A stretch of 64,000 bases of DNA from Croceivirga sp. (GCA_028284665.1 JANQRG010000042.1:1-64000), one strand, 5' to 3'; counted from the first letter of the stretch, positions 33,552 through 42,954 are shown. A program made the numbers and translations. Notes: generated from the sequence alone by a model not told the origin.

Positions 33552-34895
33552 TCAGACCCCGGTATAATTTGCCGGGGTTATTTTTTTTAATTCCTCCTTT
33601 ACTGCAGCTGAAACAGCTAAAGTATCAATGAACTGGGAGATTACGGCTGCGGTAATTTTTGAATTCGTTCGTGTAAGCGATTTTAAGGCCTCATAGGGAT
33701 TGGGATACCCCTCTCTTCGCAGAATAGTTTGGATGGCTTCGGCGACCACAGCCCAGTTATCTTCTAAATCCCGCTCTAACTTTTCAGCATTCAAGACCAG
33801 CTTGTCAAGGCCTTTTAATGTGGATTGGAATGCGATAATGGAGTGGGCAAAGGGGACACCCACATTTCGTAAAACTGTACTATCTGTCAGGTCGCGTTGC
33901 AGCCTGGAAATCGGAAGTTTGGCTGCCAAATGCTCAAACAGGGCATTCGCAATACCCAGGTTGCCTTCGGAGTTCTCAAAATCGATGGGATTTACTTTAT
34001 GCGGCATTGCCGAGGAACCTACCTCGTTAGCAGCTATTTTTTGCTTAAAATAGTCCATTGCGATATAGCTCCATATATCCCGGTTCAGGTCGATGAGTAT
34101 AGTATTGATACGTTTCAGGCCATCGAATAAGGCGGCCATATGATCGTAATGCTCTATCTGCGTTGTTGGGAAGGAATGTTGTAACCCCAGTTTTTCCTGA
34201 ACGAATTGTTTTCCAAAGGTGATCCAGTCAATCTGGGGATAGGCAATACTATGCGCATTGAAATTCCCCGTGGCACCACCGAATTTGGCCGCCGAAGGAA
34301 TATCGTTCAACAGGTCAAACTGCTGCCGTAAACGCTCTACAAACACTGCAATTTCCTTTCCCAGTCGGGTAGGAGAGGCGGGCTGGCCGTGCGTTCTTGC
34401 CAACATAGGAACATCGGCCCAGCTATTGGCCAAAGCCCTAAGTTTTTCGTAAACCTCCAGGTAAAGCGGAACATATACTTCATTCATCGCCAGCTTAATG
34501 GACAAGGGAATGGCGGTATTGTTAATGTCCTGAGAAGTAAGGCCAAAATGAATGAACTCCTTATATTTTTCCAAACCTAAAGCATCAAATGCCGATTTGA
34601 TGTGATATTCCACCGCTTTGACATCGTGATTGGTAGTTTTTTCAATCTGTTTGATATTTTCTGCATCTTTAGGTGCGAAGTCCTGATAAAGCTCTCTTAA
34701 GGCTGCAAATCTGGTGGTATCAAAATCAGTAAGTTGGGGTAGGGGAAGTTCACACAATGCTATAAAATATTCTACTTCTACCTGAACCCGAAACTTCATC
34801 AGTGCTTCTTCGGAGAAGAATGAAGAAAGATGCGCTGTTTTATTACGATAACGACCATCTATAGGAGAAACAGCATTTAAGGGATTTAAGGACAT
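33552..34895 (-). CDS. purB: Adenylosuccinate lyase
   Basis: Cleaves SAICAR to AICAR and adenylosuccinate to AMP, two steps of purine synthesis, as a cytosolic tetramer. 447 residues from ATG 34895 (start MSLNPLNAVSPIDGRY, the usual N-terminus). Superfamily signatures: TNHDVKAVEYHIK near 80, HFGLTSQDINNTA near 110, LARTHGQPASPTRLGKE near 160, and the mobile loop GSSAMPHKVNPIDFENSEGN near 290 with the catalytic Ser. It follows the sirtuin and HEAT-like genes on the same strand, probably as their operon end. Confidence 0.97.
   Translation of the reverse strand: MSLNPLNAVSPIDGRYRNKTAHLSSFFSEEALMKFRVQVEVEYFIALCELPLPQLTDFDTTRFAALRELYQDFAPKDAENIKQIEKTTNHDVKAVEYHIKSAFDALGLEKYKEFIHFGLTSQDINNTAIPLSIKLAMNEVYVPLYLEVYEKLRALANSWADVPMLARTHGQPASPTRLGKEIAVFVERLRQQFDLLNDIPSAAKFGGATGNFNAHSIAYPQIDWITFGKQFVQEKLGLQHSFPTTQIEHYDHMAALFDGLKRINTILIDLNRDIWSYIAMDYFKQKIAANEVGSSAMPHKVNPIDFENSEGNLGIANALFEHLAAKLPISRLQRDLTDSTVLRNVGVPFAHSIIAFQSTLKGLDKLVLNAEKLERDLEDNWAVVAEAIQTILRREGYPNPYEALKSLTRTNSKITAAVISQFIDTLAVSAAVKEELKKITPANYTGV
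33556..33588 (+). terminator. Terminator of mscS, inside purB codons
   Basis: Stem 33556-33562 with 33572-33578 (7 bp, GC-rich) and eight T residues. These bases also encode the last dozen or so residues of PurB on the minus strand, so one stretch serves both functions. Confidence 0.8.
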
Positions 34896-34926
34896 ACGGA
34901 TTGGTATTGAAAACGTCAAAGATAGG

Positions 34927-35499
34927 TTAATAGCCTAAATTGTTGAGCTTCACAAGCAGTTTCCCGCCTCTATTTTGAAAACCGGGGGAACCGGAGCCAA
35001 TATGTTGTTCAAGGTATAATTTAAGTTCAGGTCGTATCCAATTAAACTTTTCACCGGAATAGAACAAGCAAGTCATGGCAAATACCTTTGTAGCCACCTT
35101 ATGTTCTGTAATTAGCCAATCGAAACATACGGTTACCATGGTTTCCAAGTGCGAAGGCGTAATTTGTGCTGTAAAAAGCGGATTCTTTTTTTTAAAGTAA
35201 TGTTCCGTAGTGGTTTGGCAGGCGTGTGCCATGGATCGAATACAGGATTCCGATTGGATATGTTCCAGCCCTTCGACAAAAGTATCGATGACCAAAAGGA
35301 TCAACTCCGGTTGCTGTCGCAGGACATGGTCAAAAACCCAACTGGCATTGAATAGCCCTTCTTTATCTTGCTCATGTACTGAGGCAAGTAACGGTTGAAC
35401 CAGGTTCGGATAGGTCAAAATTTCTGAAACAAGGTAAGTTACCTGGGGTTTATGGATCCGTGCTGCATTAAGCTGTTCCCTCAATTGTTGGGCGGTCAT
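34927..35499 (-). CDS. HEAT-like all-helical conserved protein upstream of purB
   Basis: A 190-residue cytosolic, all-helical protein with no catalytic motif that I can see. Repeated helix pairs (LVSEILTYPNLVQPLLASV, GLFNASWVFDHVLRQQPELI, VATKVFAMTCLFYSGEKFN) suggest an alpha-helical repeat fold such as HEAT. From memory, similar genes often neighbour purB in Flavobacteriaceae and some carry its name through misannotation. Its ATG overlaps the sirtuin stop by 4 bp (ATGA), showing translational coupling. Function unknown. Confidence 0.7.
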   Translation of the reverse strand: MTAQQLREQLNAARIHKPQVTYLVSEILTYPNLVQPLLASVHEQDKEGLFNASWVFDHVLRQQPELILLVIDTFVEGLEHIQSESCIRSMAHACQTTTEHYFKKKNPLFTAQITPSHLETMVTVCFDWLITEHKVATKVFAMTCLFYSGEKFNWIRPELKLYLEQHIGSGSPGFQNRGGKLLVKLNNLGY

Positions 35500-36191
35500 G
35501 CATGATCAATTAATGTTTTCACCAATTTTGGAACCCCGATAGCTGCATTTTCCGCCTGTATGGAAAGATTATCGAATTGGGAAGACCGCACGTTGGGTCT
35601 TGGATCGATAAAGTAAATGGGAGTCCCGGAAGAAACATAATTGATCAGACTTGCTGCGGGATAGACCTGCATAGAGGTACCGATGATCAATAAAATGTCA
35701 GCGGCAGCCGTGATTTGCATGGCGGGTGCCAACATGGGTACCATTTCACCAAACCACACCACATGGGGTCGTAATTGATATCCTTGCGGGTCCAGATCTC
35801 CTAAAACAAGGTCTTCTGCCCAGTCCAGCACCAGGTTTTCGTCCATGGTACTTCGGGCTTTCAAGAGTTCACCATGTAGGTGTAACACGCTTGGGCTTCC
35901 CGCTTTTTCATGAAGATTATCAATGTTTTGTGTGATAATATCTACATGGAAATACGACTCCAGGTCTACCAATGCCAGATGTCCTGCATTAGGGGCTACT
36001 TGCAACAATTGCCGACGTCTTTGGTTATAGAATTCCAACACCAGATCCGGATTCCGTGCAAAACCCTGTGGAGAAGCCACTTCCATTACATCATGCCCTT
36101 CCCATAGCCCATCAGCATCCCGGAAGGTTTTTAATCCGCTTTCCGCACTCATTCCGGCACCCGTCAATACTACGATCCTTTTTTTCGCCAT
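35496..36191 (-). CDS. cobB: NAD-dependent sirtuin deacylase lacking zinc cysteines
   Basis: A 231-residue Sir2 protein that should remove acyl groups from lysine using NAD+. Signatures: GAGMSAESG (11-19), YNQR (55-58, the Tyr/Arg pair of CobB/SIRT5-type desuccinylases), QNIDNLH (88-94), catalytic LHGE with His106, and RPHVVWFGE (141-149). The usual four zinc-binding Cys between the catalytic His and the FGE motif are all missing: residues 107-145 contain no Cys. From memory such zinc-less sirtuins occur in Bacteroidota. The gene starts a unit continuing into the HEAT-like protein and purB. Confidence 0.9.
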   Translation of the reverse strand: MAKKRIVVLTGAGMSAESGLKTFRDADGLWEGHDVMEVASPQGFARNPDLVLEFYNQRRRQLLQVAPNAGHLALVDLESYFHVDIITQNIDNLHEKAGSPSVLHLHGELLKARSTMDENLVLDWAEDLVLGDLDPQGYQLRPHVVWFGEMVPMLAPAMQITAAADILLIIGTSMQVYPAASLINYVSSGTPIYFIDPRPNVRSSQFDNLSIQAENAAIGVPKLVKTLIDHA

Positions 36192-36226
36192 CCCTCAAAA
36201 GTACCATTTTTGCTATCTTCAACCTT

Positions 36227-36880
36227 ATGTTCAATCCTGATTTGTTACAATATTTGGAGGGATTTCTGACTGAAGATCGTAAAAGGCGTTTTCTGGAAGT
36301 ACTTTCGAAACGTACCAATTACTTGACAGTAGCCGTTGAAGACGTGTATCAATTACACAACACCAGTGCTGTATTGCGTAGTTGTGATGCTTTTGGGATC
36401 CAGGGAGTTCATGTTATCTCGGACCGGTTTCCTTCCCGGCTTGACAAAAATATTGCCCTGGGGGCCCAGCAATGGGTGGACGTCCAACATTACACATCCA
36501 CTGCCGATTGTATTGCTGCGGTTAAAGCGGAAGGCTATCGAATTGTAGCTACCAGTCCACATCCGAAAGGGACCACACTACCGGATTTTGAGATAACCAC
36601 CAAGGCGGCACTCTTTTTCGGAACAGAAAAAGAAGGGCTTAGCCCTGAAGCTTTAGAGCAAGCCGATGTTTTTATACAAATTCCAATGGTCGGATTTTCT
36701 GAAAGCCTTAATGTTTCTGTTGCAGCAGCTGTTATCATTCAGGTACTTGCTGATAAACTTAGAAGCACCACTTTGCCATGGCAACTTTCAGAAATTGAAA
36801 TACTGGATAAACGTTTGGAATGGACCAAGAAGTCTATAAAAAATGTGGAACGGATTATAGACCGTTACCCCAACTTTTGA
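36227..36880 (+). CDS. trmH: tRNA/rRNA 2'-O-ribose methyltransferase, SpoU/TrmH family
   Basis: 217 residues from ATG 36227; an upstream start at 36056 would add a tail overlapping the sirtuin gene. SPOUT knot motifs: HNTSAVLRSCDAFGIQGVH (motif 1, about 44-62), FFGTEKEGLSPEA (motif 2), and ESLNVSVAAAVIIQ (motif 3), forming the SAM-binding deep trefoil knot. Length and C-terminal EWTKKSIKNVERII fit TrmH, which makes Gm18 in tRNA. Divergent from the sirtuin gene, 35 bp apart. Confidence 0.9.
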   Translation: MFNPDLLQYLEGFLTEDRKRRFLEVLSKRTNYLTVAVEDVYQLHNTSAVLRSCDAFGIQGVHVISDRFPSRLDKNIALGAQQWVDVQHYTSTADCIAAVKAEGYRIVATSPHPKGTTLPDFEITTKAALFFGTEKEGLSPEALEQADVFIQIPMVGFSESLNVSVAAAVIIQVLADKLRSTTLPWQLSEIEILDKRLEWTKKSIKNVERIIDRYPNF

Positions 36881-36919
36881 TGTTTTTTGTACATTTAACC
36901 GTAACCAATTCATAAACAG

Positions 36920-37447
36920 ATGACTATACTGCTTTATATTTTAGCCGGGATAATAGGCCTTGTTTTGATCTTAGCGCTACTAGCCCCAAAGACCTATGAT
37001 GTTTCACGATCCATTGTTATTGAACAACCCAGGGATAAGGTGTTCAAGGTACTCCGCTCCTTACAAGAACAGGATAAGTGGTCTCCCTGGGGGAAAAGGG
37101 ATCCAAACATGCATAAAGAATATAGAGGGACTGATGGCGAAGTGGGCTCGGTAAGCTATTGGAGAGGAAATAAAGAAGTAGGTGAAGGCGAACAAGAGAT
37201 TACCAAGATCATAGACGGCGAACGTATTGAAGGAGAACTTCGTTTCTTAAAACCATGGAAATCAGAATCGGATTGCTATTTTGAGACAAAGGACACTGGT
37301 TCTGATGCTACTGAAGTTACCTGGGGCTTCTCCGGAAAAAACAAATTTCCATTTAGTATCATGATGTTGTTTATGAGCATGGATAAAATGGTAGGAAAAG
37401 ATTTTGAACAAGGCTTATCGACATTAAAATCACTGCTGGAAAACTAA
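36920..37447 (+). CDS. Membrane-anchored SRPBCC-domain protein
   Basis: A 175-residue protein with one N-terminal TM helix (2-24) and a START/SRPBCC hydrophobic-pocket domain (about 28-172): VSRSIVIEQPRDKVFKVLRS, WSPWGKRDPNMHKEYRGTDG, GEQEITKIIDGERIEGEL, and the closing helix FEQGLSTLKSLLEN. This family binds lipids or hydrophobic ligands; function unknown. It begins 39 bp after trmH and is followed 4 bp later by the VOC protein, likely one unit. Confidence 0.85.
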   Translation: MTILLYILAGIIGLVLILALLAPKTYDVSRSIVIEQPRDKVFKVLRSLQEQDKWSPWGKRDPNMHKEYRGTDGEVGSVSYWRGNKEVGEGEQEITKIIDGERIEGELRFLKPWKSESDCYFETKDTGSDATEVTWGFSGKNKFPFSIMMLFMSMDKMVGKDFEQGLSTLKSLLEN

Positions 37448-37451
37448 CGGT

Positions 37452-37832
37452 ATGGAACACAATATGGTAGGTTGGTTTGAAATTCCTGTGACCGATATGG
37501 ATCGGGCTAAGGCATTTTACGATGCTGTTTTCGGTATTGAGATCAGTATTCACAATATGAACGAACTAGTTATGGGATGGTTTCCTTTTGCCGAAGGCAA
37601 AACAGGTGCTTCGGGCTCCCTGGTGTTGCATAAAGAGTTTTATGTGCCAGGGGGAAACAAAGGAGTTGTGATCTACTTTTCTTCGGAAGATGTTCAAATC
37701 CAACTGGATCGGATCACACCAGCAGGAGGGACCGTAGTACAGCCCAAGACGGAGATCGGTGGAGGGCATGGTTTTATGGCGGTGTTTATGGATACGGAAG
37801 GGAACAGGGTAGCGTTACATTCCCAAAAATAA
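37452..37832 (+). CDS. VOC (glyoxalase/bleomycin-resistance fold) family protein
   Basis: A 126-residue single VOC domain: MVGWFEIPVTDMDRAKAFYD at the start, GWFPFAEGKTGASGSLVLH, VVIYFSSEDVQIQLDRI, and GGGHGFMAVFMDTEGNRVALH at the end, carrying candidate metal ligands His and Glu. Substrate unknown; the fold covers glyoxalases, dioxygenases and binding proteins. It lies 4 bp downstream of the SRPBCC gene and ends 5 bp from the convergent alpha-amylase gene. Confidence 0.88.
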   Translation: MEHNMVGWFEIPVTDMDRAKAFYDAVFGIEISIHNMNELVMGWFPFAEGKTGASGSLVLHKEFYVPGGNKGVVIYFSSEDVQIQLDRITPAGGTVVQPKTEIGGGHGFMAVFMDTEGNRVALHSQK

Positions 37833-37837
37833 CGATG

Positions 37838-39532
37838 CTATTCCACCAACTCCAAAAGGGCCGTATCAAAATCATTTTCCAAAGCGACCTTACCGTTTTT
37901 GACCATTATTTCGGTATTGGAATAGGTGTCTCTCAACAGGGTCCCATCACCAAAGAAACCTTTGACCGTTAGGGACTTTTTACCTTTCGGTAAGTCTAAG
38001 CCCACTACCACCTTATCCTTATACTCCCCATCGGTATACGTTCTTGAGAAAACATAGGGTTTCTTGCCCAGTCGTTTATGTTTTCCTGCACCAATAGCTG
38101 GGTGGTCTCTTCGAAATTGACCCAGTTTTTTCCAATGCTCGTGTGCTTCTTGAACTTTTGGCATACTATCCAGATCGGACCAGTTCATGAATGATCGCAG
38201 ATTAGCATCGCCTTCTGCTCCTTCAACTTGCAAGGGGCGCATGGTCTCATCCCCATAATACACCTGGGAGGCTCCCGGAGTAAGCAATAACATATTTGCG
38301 CTGAGATAGGGTTTTTTACGCTCCGGATCAAATGGGCTACCATCGTCATGAGAGGTCAAATAGTTCAGCACACTTTTTCCCTGTAATTTGGAGTGCAGTA
38401 AATAGCTGTATTTTCTAAACACCTCCTCATAATCCCGGCCGGCGTCTGTTTTTAGATCAAAATTGATAAGGCTTTTAAAACCATTGTCAAAATAGTCTAC
38501 CGCTTTATCTCCAAAATCAAAAGGACGTCCTCCGGAAATACCGTAACCATATACTTCTCCTACCATATAAAAAGGACTGTCGTCCAATACCTGATCGGGA
38601 TGTTTATTTTTCCAGGTCTGAAAAGCGTATTCCGCTTCCTTTTGCAATTCGGCCCAGGCATTTTCATTAACATGTTTTACGGTATCTACCCGAAAGCCAT
38701 CCACCCCATATTCATGGATATAGTCGGTAAGCCATTTGATGATGTAAAATCGAGGTGCTCGCGGATATCCTGTACGTTCAAAAAAGAGATTGAGCTCGTC
38801 GAGCTCCTGGCTTAGCCGCCCTTCCTCTTTCCATTTTGCCAACAGGGCATCGGGCAGTTCGACGGCCTCATCAGATTCTGTTAAAATATCCGGGAGGTTG
38901 GCCACCAGTGTACAGGCCGTAGTATTTTCGTAAGTCGTGAATTCGCAAGGGGGAGCTGTTCGTACCCATTCTTTGGGCCAAACAGGGTCTTCATCGGTAA
39001 CGGGTCCCGTATGGTTGAGAACAACGTCCAGCAAAACTCGTATACCCTTGGAATGTGCGGTTTTAACCAATTTCTCCAGGTCACTCTTTGTTCCAAAATT
39101 AGGATCGATAGCTGTCCAGTCTTTGGCCCAATAGCCATGATAGCCATAGGTAAGGCCTGTTCCTTCATCAGTAGCGCCATGGATTTGCTCAACTACAGGG
39201 GTAAACCATATCGCGTTGATACCCAGATTGGTAAAATAGCCCTCTTCAAGCTTCTGGGTAATCCCGGCAATATCGCCTCCTTCAAAACCTCTAAGCACTC
39301 CTGTAGTGTCAGTCCGTTCAAAAAAAACATCGTTGTCCGGAACAGCATTATTAAATCTATCCGTAAGTAAAAAGTAGATATTTGCGCCTTCCCATACGAA
39401 TGGAGGAGCTTTTTCAACACTTTGTTCTGGTTCTTCAGGGCTTTCCAGATCGGTTTTAGCGGTATCCTTTCCTCCGGTGTTGCAGCCAAAAAGAAATGGA
39501 AGTGTAGTCATAGCGATAAGCAGTTTTTTCAT
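37838..39532 (-). CDS. GH13 alpha-amylase lipoprotein
   Basis: About 564 residues from ATG 39532 (MKKLLIAMTTLPFLFGC lipoprotein signal). The (beta/alpha)8 glycoside hydrolase family 13 signatures are complete: NAIWFTPVVEQIHG, region I VLLDVVLNHTGP, region II DGFRVDTVKHV with the nucleophile Asp, region III MVGEVYGYG with the acid/base Glu, and region IV NYLTSHDDGSP. A short beta-sandwich closes the protein. It should hydrolyse alpha-glucans at the cell surface or in the periplasm. No SusCD partners are adjacent. Confidence 0.92.
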   Translation of the reverse strand: MKKLLIAMTTLPFLFGCNTGGKDTAKTDLESPEEPEQSVEKAPPFVWEGANIYFLLTDRFNNAVPDNDVFFERTDTTGVLRGFEGGDIAGITQKLEEGYFTNLGINAIWFTPVVEQIHGATDEGTGLTYGYHGYWAKDWTAIDPNFGTKSDLEKLVKTAHSKGIRVLLDVVLNHTGPVTDEDPVWPKEWVRTAPPCEFTTYENTTACTLVANLPDILTESDEAVELPDALLAKWKEEGRLSQELDELNLFFERTGYPRAPRFYIIKWLTDYIHEYGVDGFRVDTVKHVNENAWAELQKEAEYAFQTWKNKHPDQVLDDSPFYMVGEVYGYGISGGRPFDFGDKAVDYFDNGFKSLINFDLKTDAGRDYEEVFRKYSYLLHSKLQGKSVLNYLTSHDDGSPFDPERKKPYLSANMLLLTPGASQVYYGDETMRPLQVEGAEGDANLRSFMNWSDLDSMPKVQEAHEHWKKLGQFRRDHPAIGAGKHKRLGKKPYVFSRTYTDGEYKDKVVVGLDLPKGKKSLTVKGFFGDGTLLRDTYSNTEIMVKNGKVALENDFDTALLELVE

Positions 39533-39636
39533 GCTTTGAGGATTTTGCCTAAAACTATAAAATGCCAACTGAAATCTAAAATTTATTTGATGCGAAGCGA
39601 GGATACAACATATGGCAATAAGGAATCTATTCCAAC

Positions 39637-40413
39637 CTAACCTCTATTTAGTACTTTATACTCTTCATAACAACTGCTGATGGCATCCAGAATTTGAAGG
39701 TCATTTGCGGTTTGAATGAAGGAACGAGAATAGTTGCAATTGTTCAGAATATCTTCAATATCCATTTTTTCCAACTGGAGTAGTTGGGTCAGTGTCTCCC
39801 TATCAAATTTAGAGGCTAACAAATCCCGGATATTGTCATCATCTTTCATTTTCCGGAGTTTACGCATTTGTTGGGGTCTTTTGCCAAACAAGTTCCGCAG
39901 CAGATCTGCGGGATTCAGAATTGCACCCAATACTTTGGTGACGGCACTGGGACTTTTACTGCCTGCCTCATAGCTTTTATTGAGGCCTGAAATACTGTAT
40001 TGGTAGGCGTTATTTACCGGAAGATTTTTTACATCAATCTCCAGATACCCCGTTAATTGATAGGGCCGTACGACGACCTCCTCAAGGGCAAAAGCCAGTT
40101 CGGTAAGTGCAATCTTTGTATCCTCAAATCGAAACATGTCATTAGTAACCCGCACTTTCTGAGGTTTGAATCCCAAATAGCTCAAATACAGCGTATCATT
40201 TGCAGCGGCAGTAATGGCAAATTTCCCCTCAGGATTGGTTATGGTTCCAACTACCCGGGTGAGGTTTATGACGTGCACACTCTCTAAAGGAAAATCGGTT
40301 TGTGCGTTGACCACAGTAGCTTGCAGCGTTTGGGGCGGCATGGCGTCTTCCTCCACCTGCGCGGAAACCCCAATCCCGCTTAGCGCGAAGAAAAACAGAA
40401 CAATCTTTTTCAT
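39637..40413 (-). CDS. Secreted carboxypeptidase-regulatory-like domain protein
   Basis: About 258 residues from ATG 40413 (signal peptide 1-18, FALSGIGVSAQ). Residues about 25-110 are a CarboxypepD_reg-like beta-sandwich (LQATVVNAQTDFPLESVHV, GTITNPEGKFAITAAANDTL, YLSYLGFKPQKVRV), as found at the N-terminus of TonB-dependent receptors but here without a receptor. The remainder is helical and charged (LRNLFGKRPQQMRKLRKMKD). Function unknown; probably periplasmic. Confidence 0.8.
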   Translation of the reverse strand: MKKIVLFFFALSGIGVSAQVEEDAMPPQTLQATVVNAQTDFPLESVHVINLTRVVGTITNPEGKFAITAAANDTLYLSYLGFKPQKVRVTNDMFRFEDTKIALTELAFALEEVVVRPYQLTGYLEIDVKNLPVNNAYQYSISGLNKSYEAGSKSPSAVTKVLGAILNPADLLRNLFGKRPQQMRKLRKMKDDDNIRDLLASKFDRETLTQLLQLEKMDIEDILNNCNYSRSFIQTANDLQILDAISSCYEEYKVLNRG

Positions 40414-40487
40414 GGGCAATCTTGTCCAGCAAAAATACAAAACAACGGAATTAAACGGGGCTCCCTATTTTTTTGGCAACTCCTTAA

Positions 40488-42221
40488 CTAAAAAAATCCC
40501 GGATTCCTGCGCTTTTTTCGCTTTCGGGAGCCTGAGTCTGTTTTGGAATAGTTCGTGTTCCCTTCTCTTCTTCGCCCTTTTTTCTTTTCCCTTCTTCTAC
40601 CTTTTCCGCTACGTTCGGGCTTTTTAGAGATCTCTACATTCACAAATCTTCCGTCTACTTTGAAGTCGTTAAACGTTTCCAGCACCAAGGGGGTAAAATT
40701 GGCATCCGTGTTGAAAAAGGAAAAACTGTCTTTTGTATCCACCCGAAAAATATCCTCTTTTTCCAGGCCCAGGGTGTCTCGTAGGAAGTCTTTGAGTGAC
40801 ATCCAATCGTATCCATCGCGCTCGCCAATATTGATAAAGTATCTGACAGATCCTTCGGATACATTCCCTGAAGAACCAGAATCTCCAGAGGTAGTTATCT
40901 CGGTTCCGAGATCCCTGCTTGTACTATAGTAATTGTAAAATCGGGTAAACTCAACGGAAACCATTTTTTTGATCAGTGCATCCCGATCCAATCCCTCCAA
41001 TACATCATAAATGGCAGGTAAGTAGTCATCTATCTTTGAATTGACCTCAGTATCCCGAATTTTACTAGCTAAATGATACAGTTGGATCTCGCATATTTCA
41101 ATCCCTGTAGGGATCTTCTTTTCCAGGAACTTTTGCTGTATTTTCTTTTCTATAGCCCGGATTTTCCGCAGCTCACTCCTTGTCACAATAACCATAGAAA
41201 TCCCGGATTTTCCGGCTCTCCCGGTCCTCCCGCTTCGGTGGGTGTACGTTTCTATTTCATCCGGTAATTGATAATTGATTACGTGGGTAATATCGTCCAC
41301 ATCTATCCCACGAGCCGCAACATCCGTAGCTACCAAAAGCTGAATCTGTTTTTTCCGGAAGGCATTCATGGCCAGGTCCCGTTGGTTTTGGCTGAGATCG
41401 CCGTGCAAAGCTCCGGCATTGTATCCATCTTCAATTAACTTCTCAGCAATCCTTTGGGTATCCCGTTTGGTACGGCAGAACACCACGGAAAAAATGCCCG
41501 GATTAGCATCGGCCAGGCGCTTTAAGGCAGCATACCGATCCCTTCCCCCAACGATATAGTACTCATGCTGTACAGTTACCGCCCCGGCGTTCTTGGCGCC
41601 TACGGTGATCTCCTTGGGATGGTGCATGAATTTTTTGGCAATCTGTGCAACCTCTTTAGGCATGGTAGCCGAAAACAACCAGGTAGATTTATCTTTAGGG
41701 GTGTTGGATAGAATATCTTTAATGTCCTCATAAAATCCCATGTTGAGCATTTCATCCGCCTCGTCCAGCACACAATACTCGATTTTGGAGATATCTACTA
41801 TTCCCCTACGGATCATATCTTTCATCCTACCGGGAGTAGCCACGATGAGTTGCGCTCCCTTCTTGATCTGTTTGGCCTGCTCCGTAATACTGGCCCCACC
41901 GTAAATCGCGACGGTATTCACCCCCTTCTCGTATTTGGAGTAGAGTTGCATTTCGCTGGTGATCTGTAAACAGAGTTCACGTGTAGGCGATAAGATCAGC
42001 CCTTGTGTAGTGCGGCTTTCAATATCTATTTTTTGTAATAAGGGAAAGCCAAAAGCAGCGGTTTTTCCCGTTCCGGTTTGTGCCAGGGCTACCAAATCAG
42101 TCTCTTCCCCCAAAAGAATAGGAATCGCTTTTTCCTGAACTTCGGAAGGAGATTCAAATCCCAGATCGGAAATAGCGGAAAGGAGGGACATAGTAAGTCC
42201 CAAATCTTCAAATGTTGTCAT
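40488..42221 (-). CDS. DEAD-box RNA helicase with DbpA-type RNA-binding domain
   Basis: 577 residues from ATG 42221 (MTTFEDLGLTMSLLSAI, the usual Q-motif leader); the upstream start at 42296 adds an unlikely 25-residue tail. Motifs: AQTGTGKTAAFGFP (I), PTRELCLQ (Ia), DEADEML (II), SATMPKE (III), ATDVAARGIDVDD (V), and HRSGRTGRAGKSG (VI). A DbpA RNA-binding domain lies near 455-530 (RYFINIGERDGYDWMSLKDF), followed by a very basic tail. Likely roles are ribosome assembly, mRNA decay or cold adaptation; DeaD/CsdA or DbpA analogy is plausible. Confidence 0.94.
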   Translation of the reverse strand: MTTFEDLGLTMSLLSAISDLGFESPSEVQEKAIPILLGEETDLVALAQTGTGKTAAFGFPLLQKIDIESRTTQGLILSPTRELCLQITSEMQLYSKYEKGVNTVAIYGGASITEQAKQIKKGAQLIVATPGRMKDMIRRGIVDISKIEYCVLDEADEMLNMGFYEDIKDILSNTPKDKSTWLFSATMPKEVAQIAKKFMHHPKEITVGAKNAGAVTVQHEYYIVGGRDRYAALKRLADANPGIFSVVFCRTKRDTQRIAEKLIEDGYNAGALHGDLSQNQRDLAMNAFRKKQIQLLVATDVAARGIDVDDITHVINYQLPDEIETYTHRSGRTGRAGKSGISMVIVTRSELRKIRAIEKKIQQKFLEKKIPTGIEICEIQLYHLASKIRDTEVNSKIDDYLPAIYDVLEGLDRDALIKKMVSVEFTRFYNYYSTSRDLGTEITTSGDSGSSGNVSEGSVRYFINIGERDGYDWMSLKDFLRDTLGLEKEDIFRVDTKDSFSFFNTDANFTPLVLETFNDFKVDGRFVNVEISKKPERSGKGRRREKKKGRRREGNTNYSKTDSGSRKRKKRRNPGFF

Positions 42222-42353
42222 AGTTCTGTTATAAACGCTCGCTCTTGCTGTGTTGCATTTGGCGACCCATTTATAAAGCCAGTAACAACACCCCATGTAC
42301 CCATAAACAATGGGTGCGACATTAAATTTGGCGGCAAAGGTAAACTTATTTAC

Positions 42354-42938
42354 TTAGGATGGATTTAAAGCTGACAAAAAGTGAACTAATTTTTCAGTAG
42401 CTCTTGCCCGGTGACTTATCGTATTCTTTACCTGAGGGGATAGCTCGGCAAAGGTCTTGTCGTATCCATCGGGAACAAAAACCGGATCATACCCAAAGCC
42501 ACCTGTCCCCCTCTTTTCCTGGATAATAGTACCGGATACGACACCTTTGAATACATGCATTTCGCCCTGGAGCGCCAAAGTGATCACCGTTTCAAATCGT
42601 GCACTTCTATCCTTTTTGGATCCCAACTCGAATAGCAATTTTCTAATGTTTGCTTCTGTATCCTTGTGGTTACCGGCGTATCGCGCTGAAAATACTCCCG
42701 GGGCTCCGTTTAAGGCATTGACCAGGAGACCCGTGTCGTCTGCAAAACATGGATAGCTGTAGGTTTTTGCTACATGAAGGGCTTTTATTTTGGCATTTTC
42801 TTCCAAAGTGTTACCGGTTTCAGGGATCTCATCATGACAACCGATGGCATCCAAAGACAATAACCTGATCTGTTTTGGAAGCATGGTTTGCACCTCGTTC
42901 AATTTGTGTGCGTTATGGGTGGCGAAGACAAGCTGCAT
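42354..42938 (-). CDS. rdgB: dITP/XTP pyrophosphatase (RdgB/HAM1)
   Basis: A 194-residue nucleotide-pool sanitiser that hydrolyses dITP, ITP and XTP to monophosphates. Signatures: LVFATHNAHKLNEVQ at the N-terminus, ENAKIKALHVAKTYSYPCFA and DDTGLLVNALNGAPGVFSAR near 70-90, and GTGGFGYDPVFVPDGYDKTF near 140. A minus-strand -7-like TATTTTTG lies at 42955-42962, facing a plus-strand TATTTTCG used by the divergent gene. Confidence 0.95.
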   Translation of the reverse strand: MQLVFATHNAHKLNEVQTMLPKQIRLLSLDAIGCHDEIPETGNTLEENAKIKALHVAKTYSYPCFADDTGLLVNALNGAPGVFSARYAGNHKDTEANIRKLLFELGSKKDRSARFETVITLALQGEMHVFKGVVSGTIIQEKRGTGGFGYDPVFVPDGYDKTFAELSPQVKNTISHRARATEKLVHFLSALNPS

Positions 42939-42954
42939 ACTAAAGCTTTACGTT

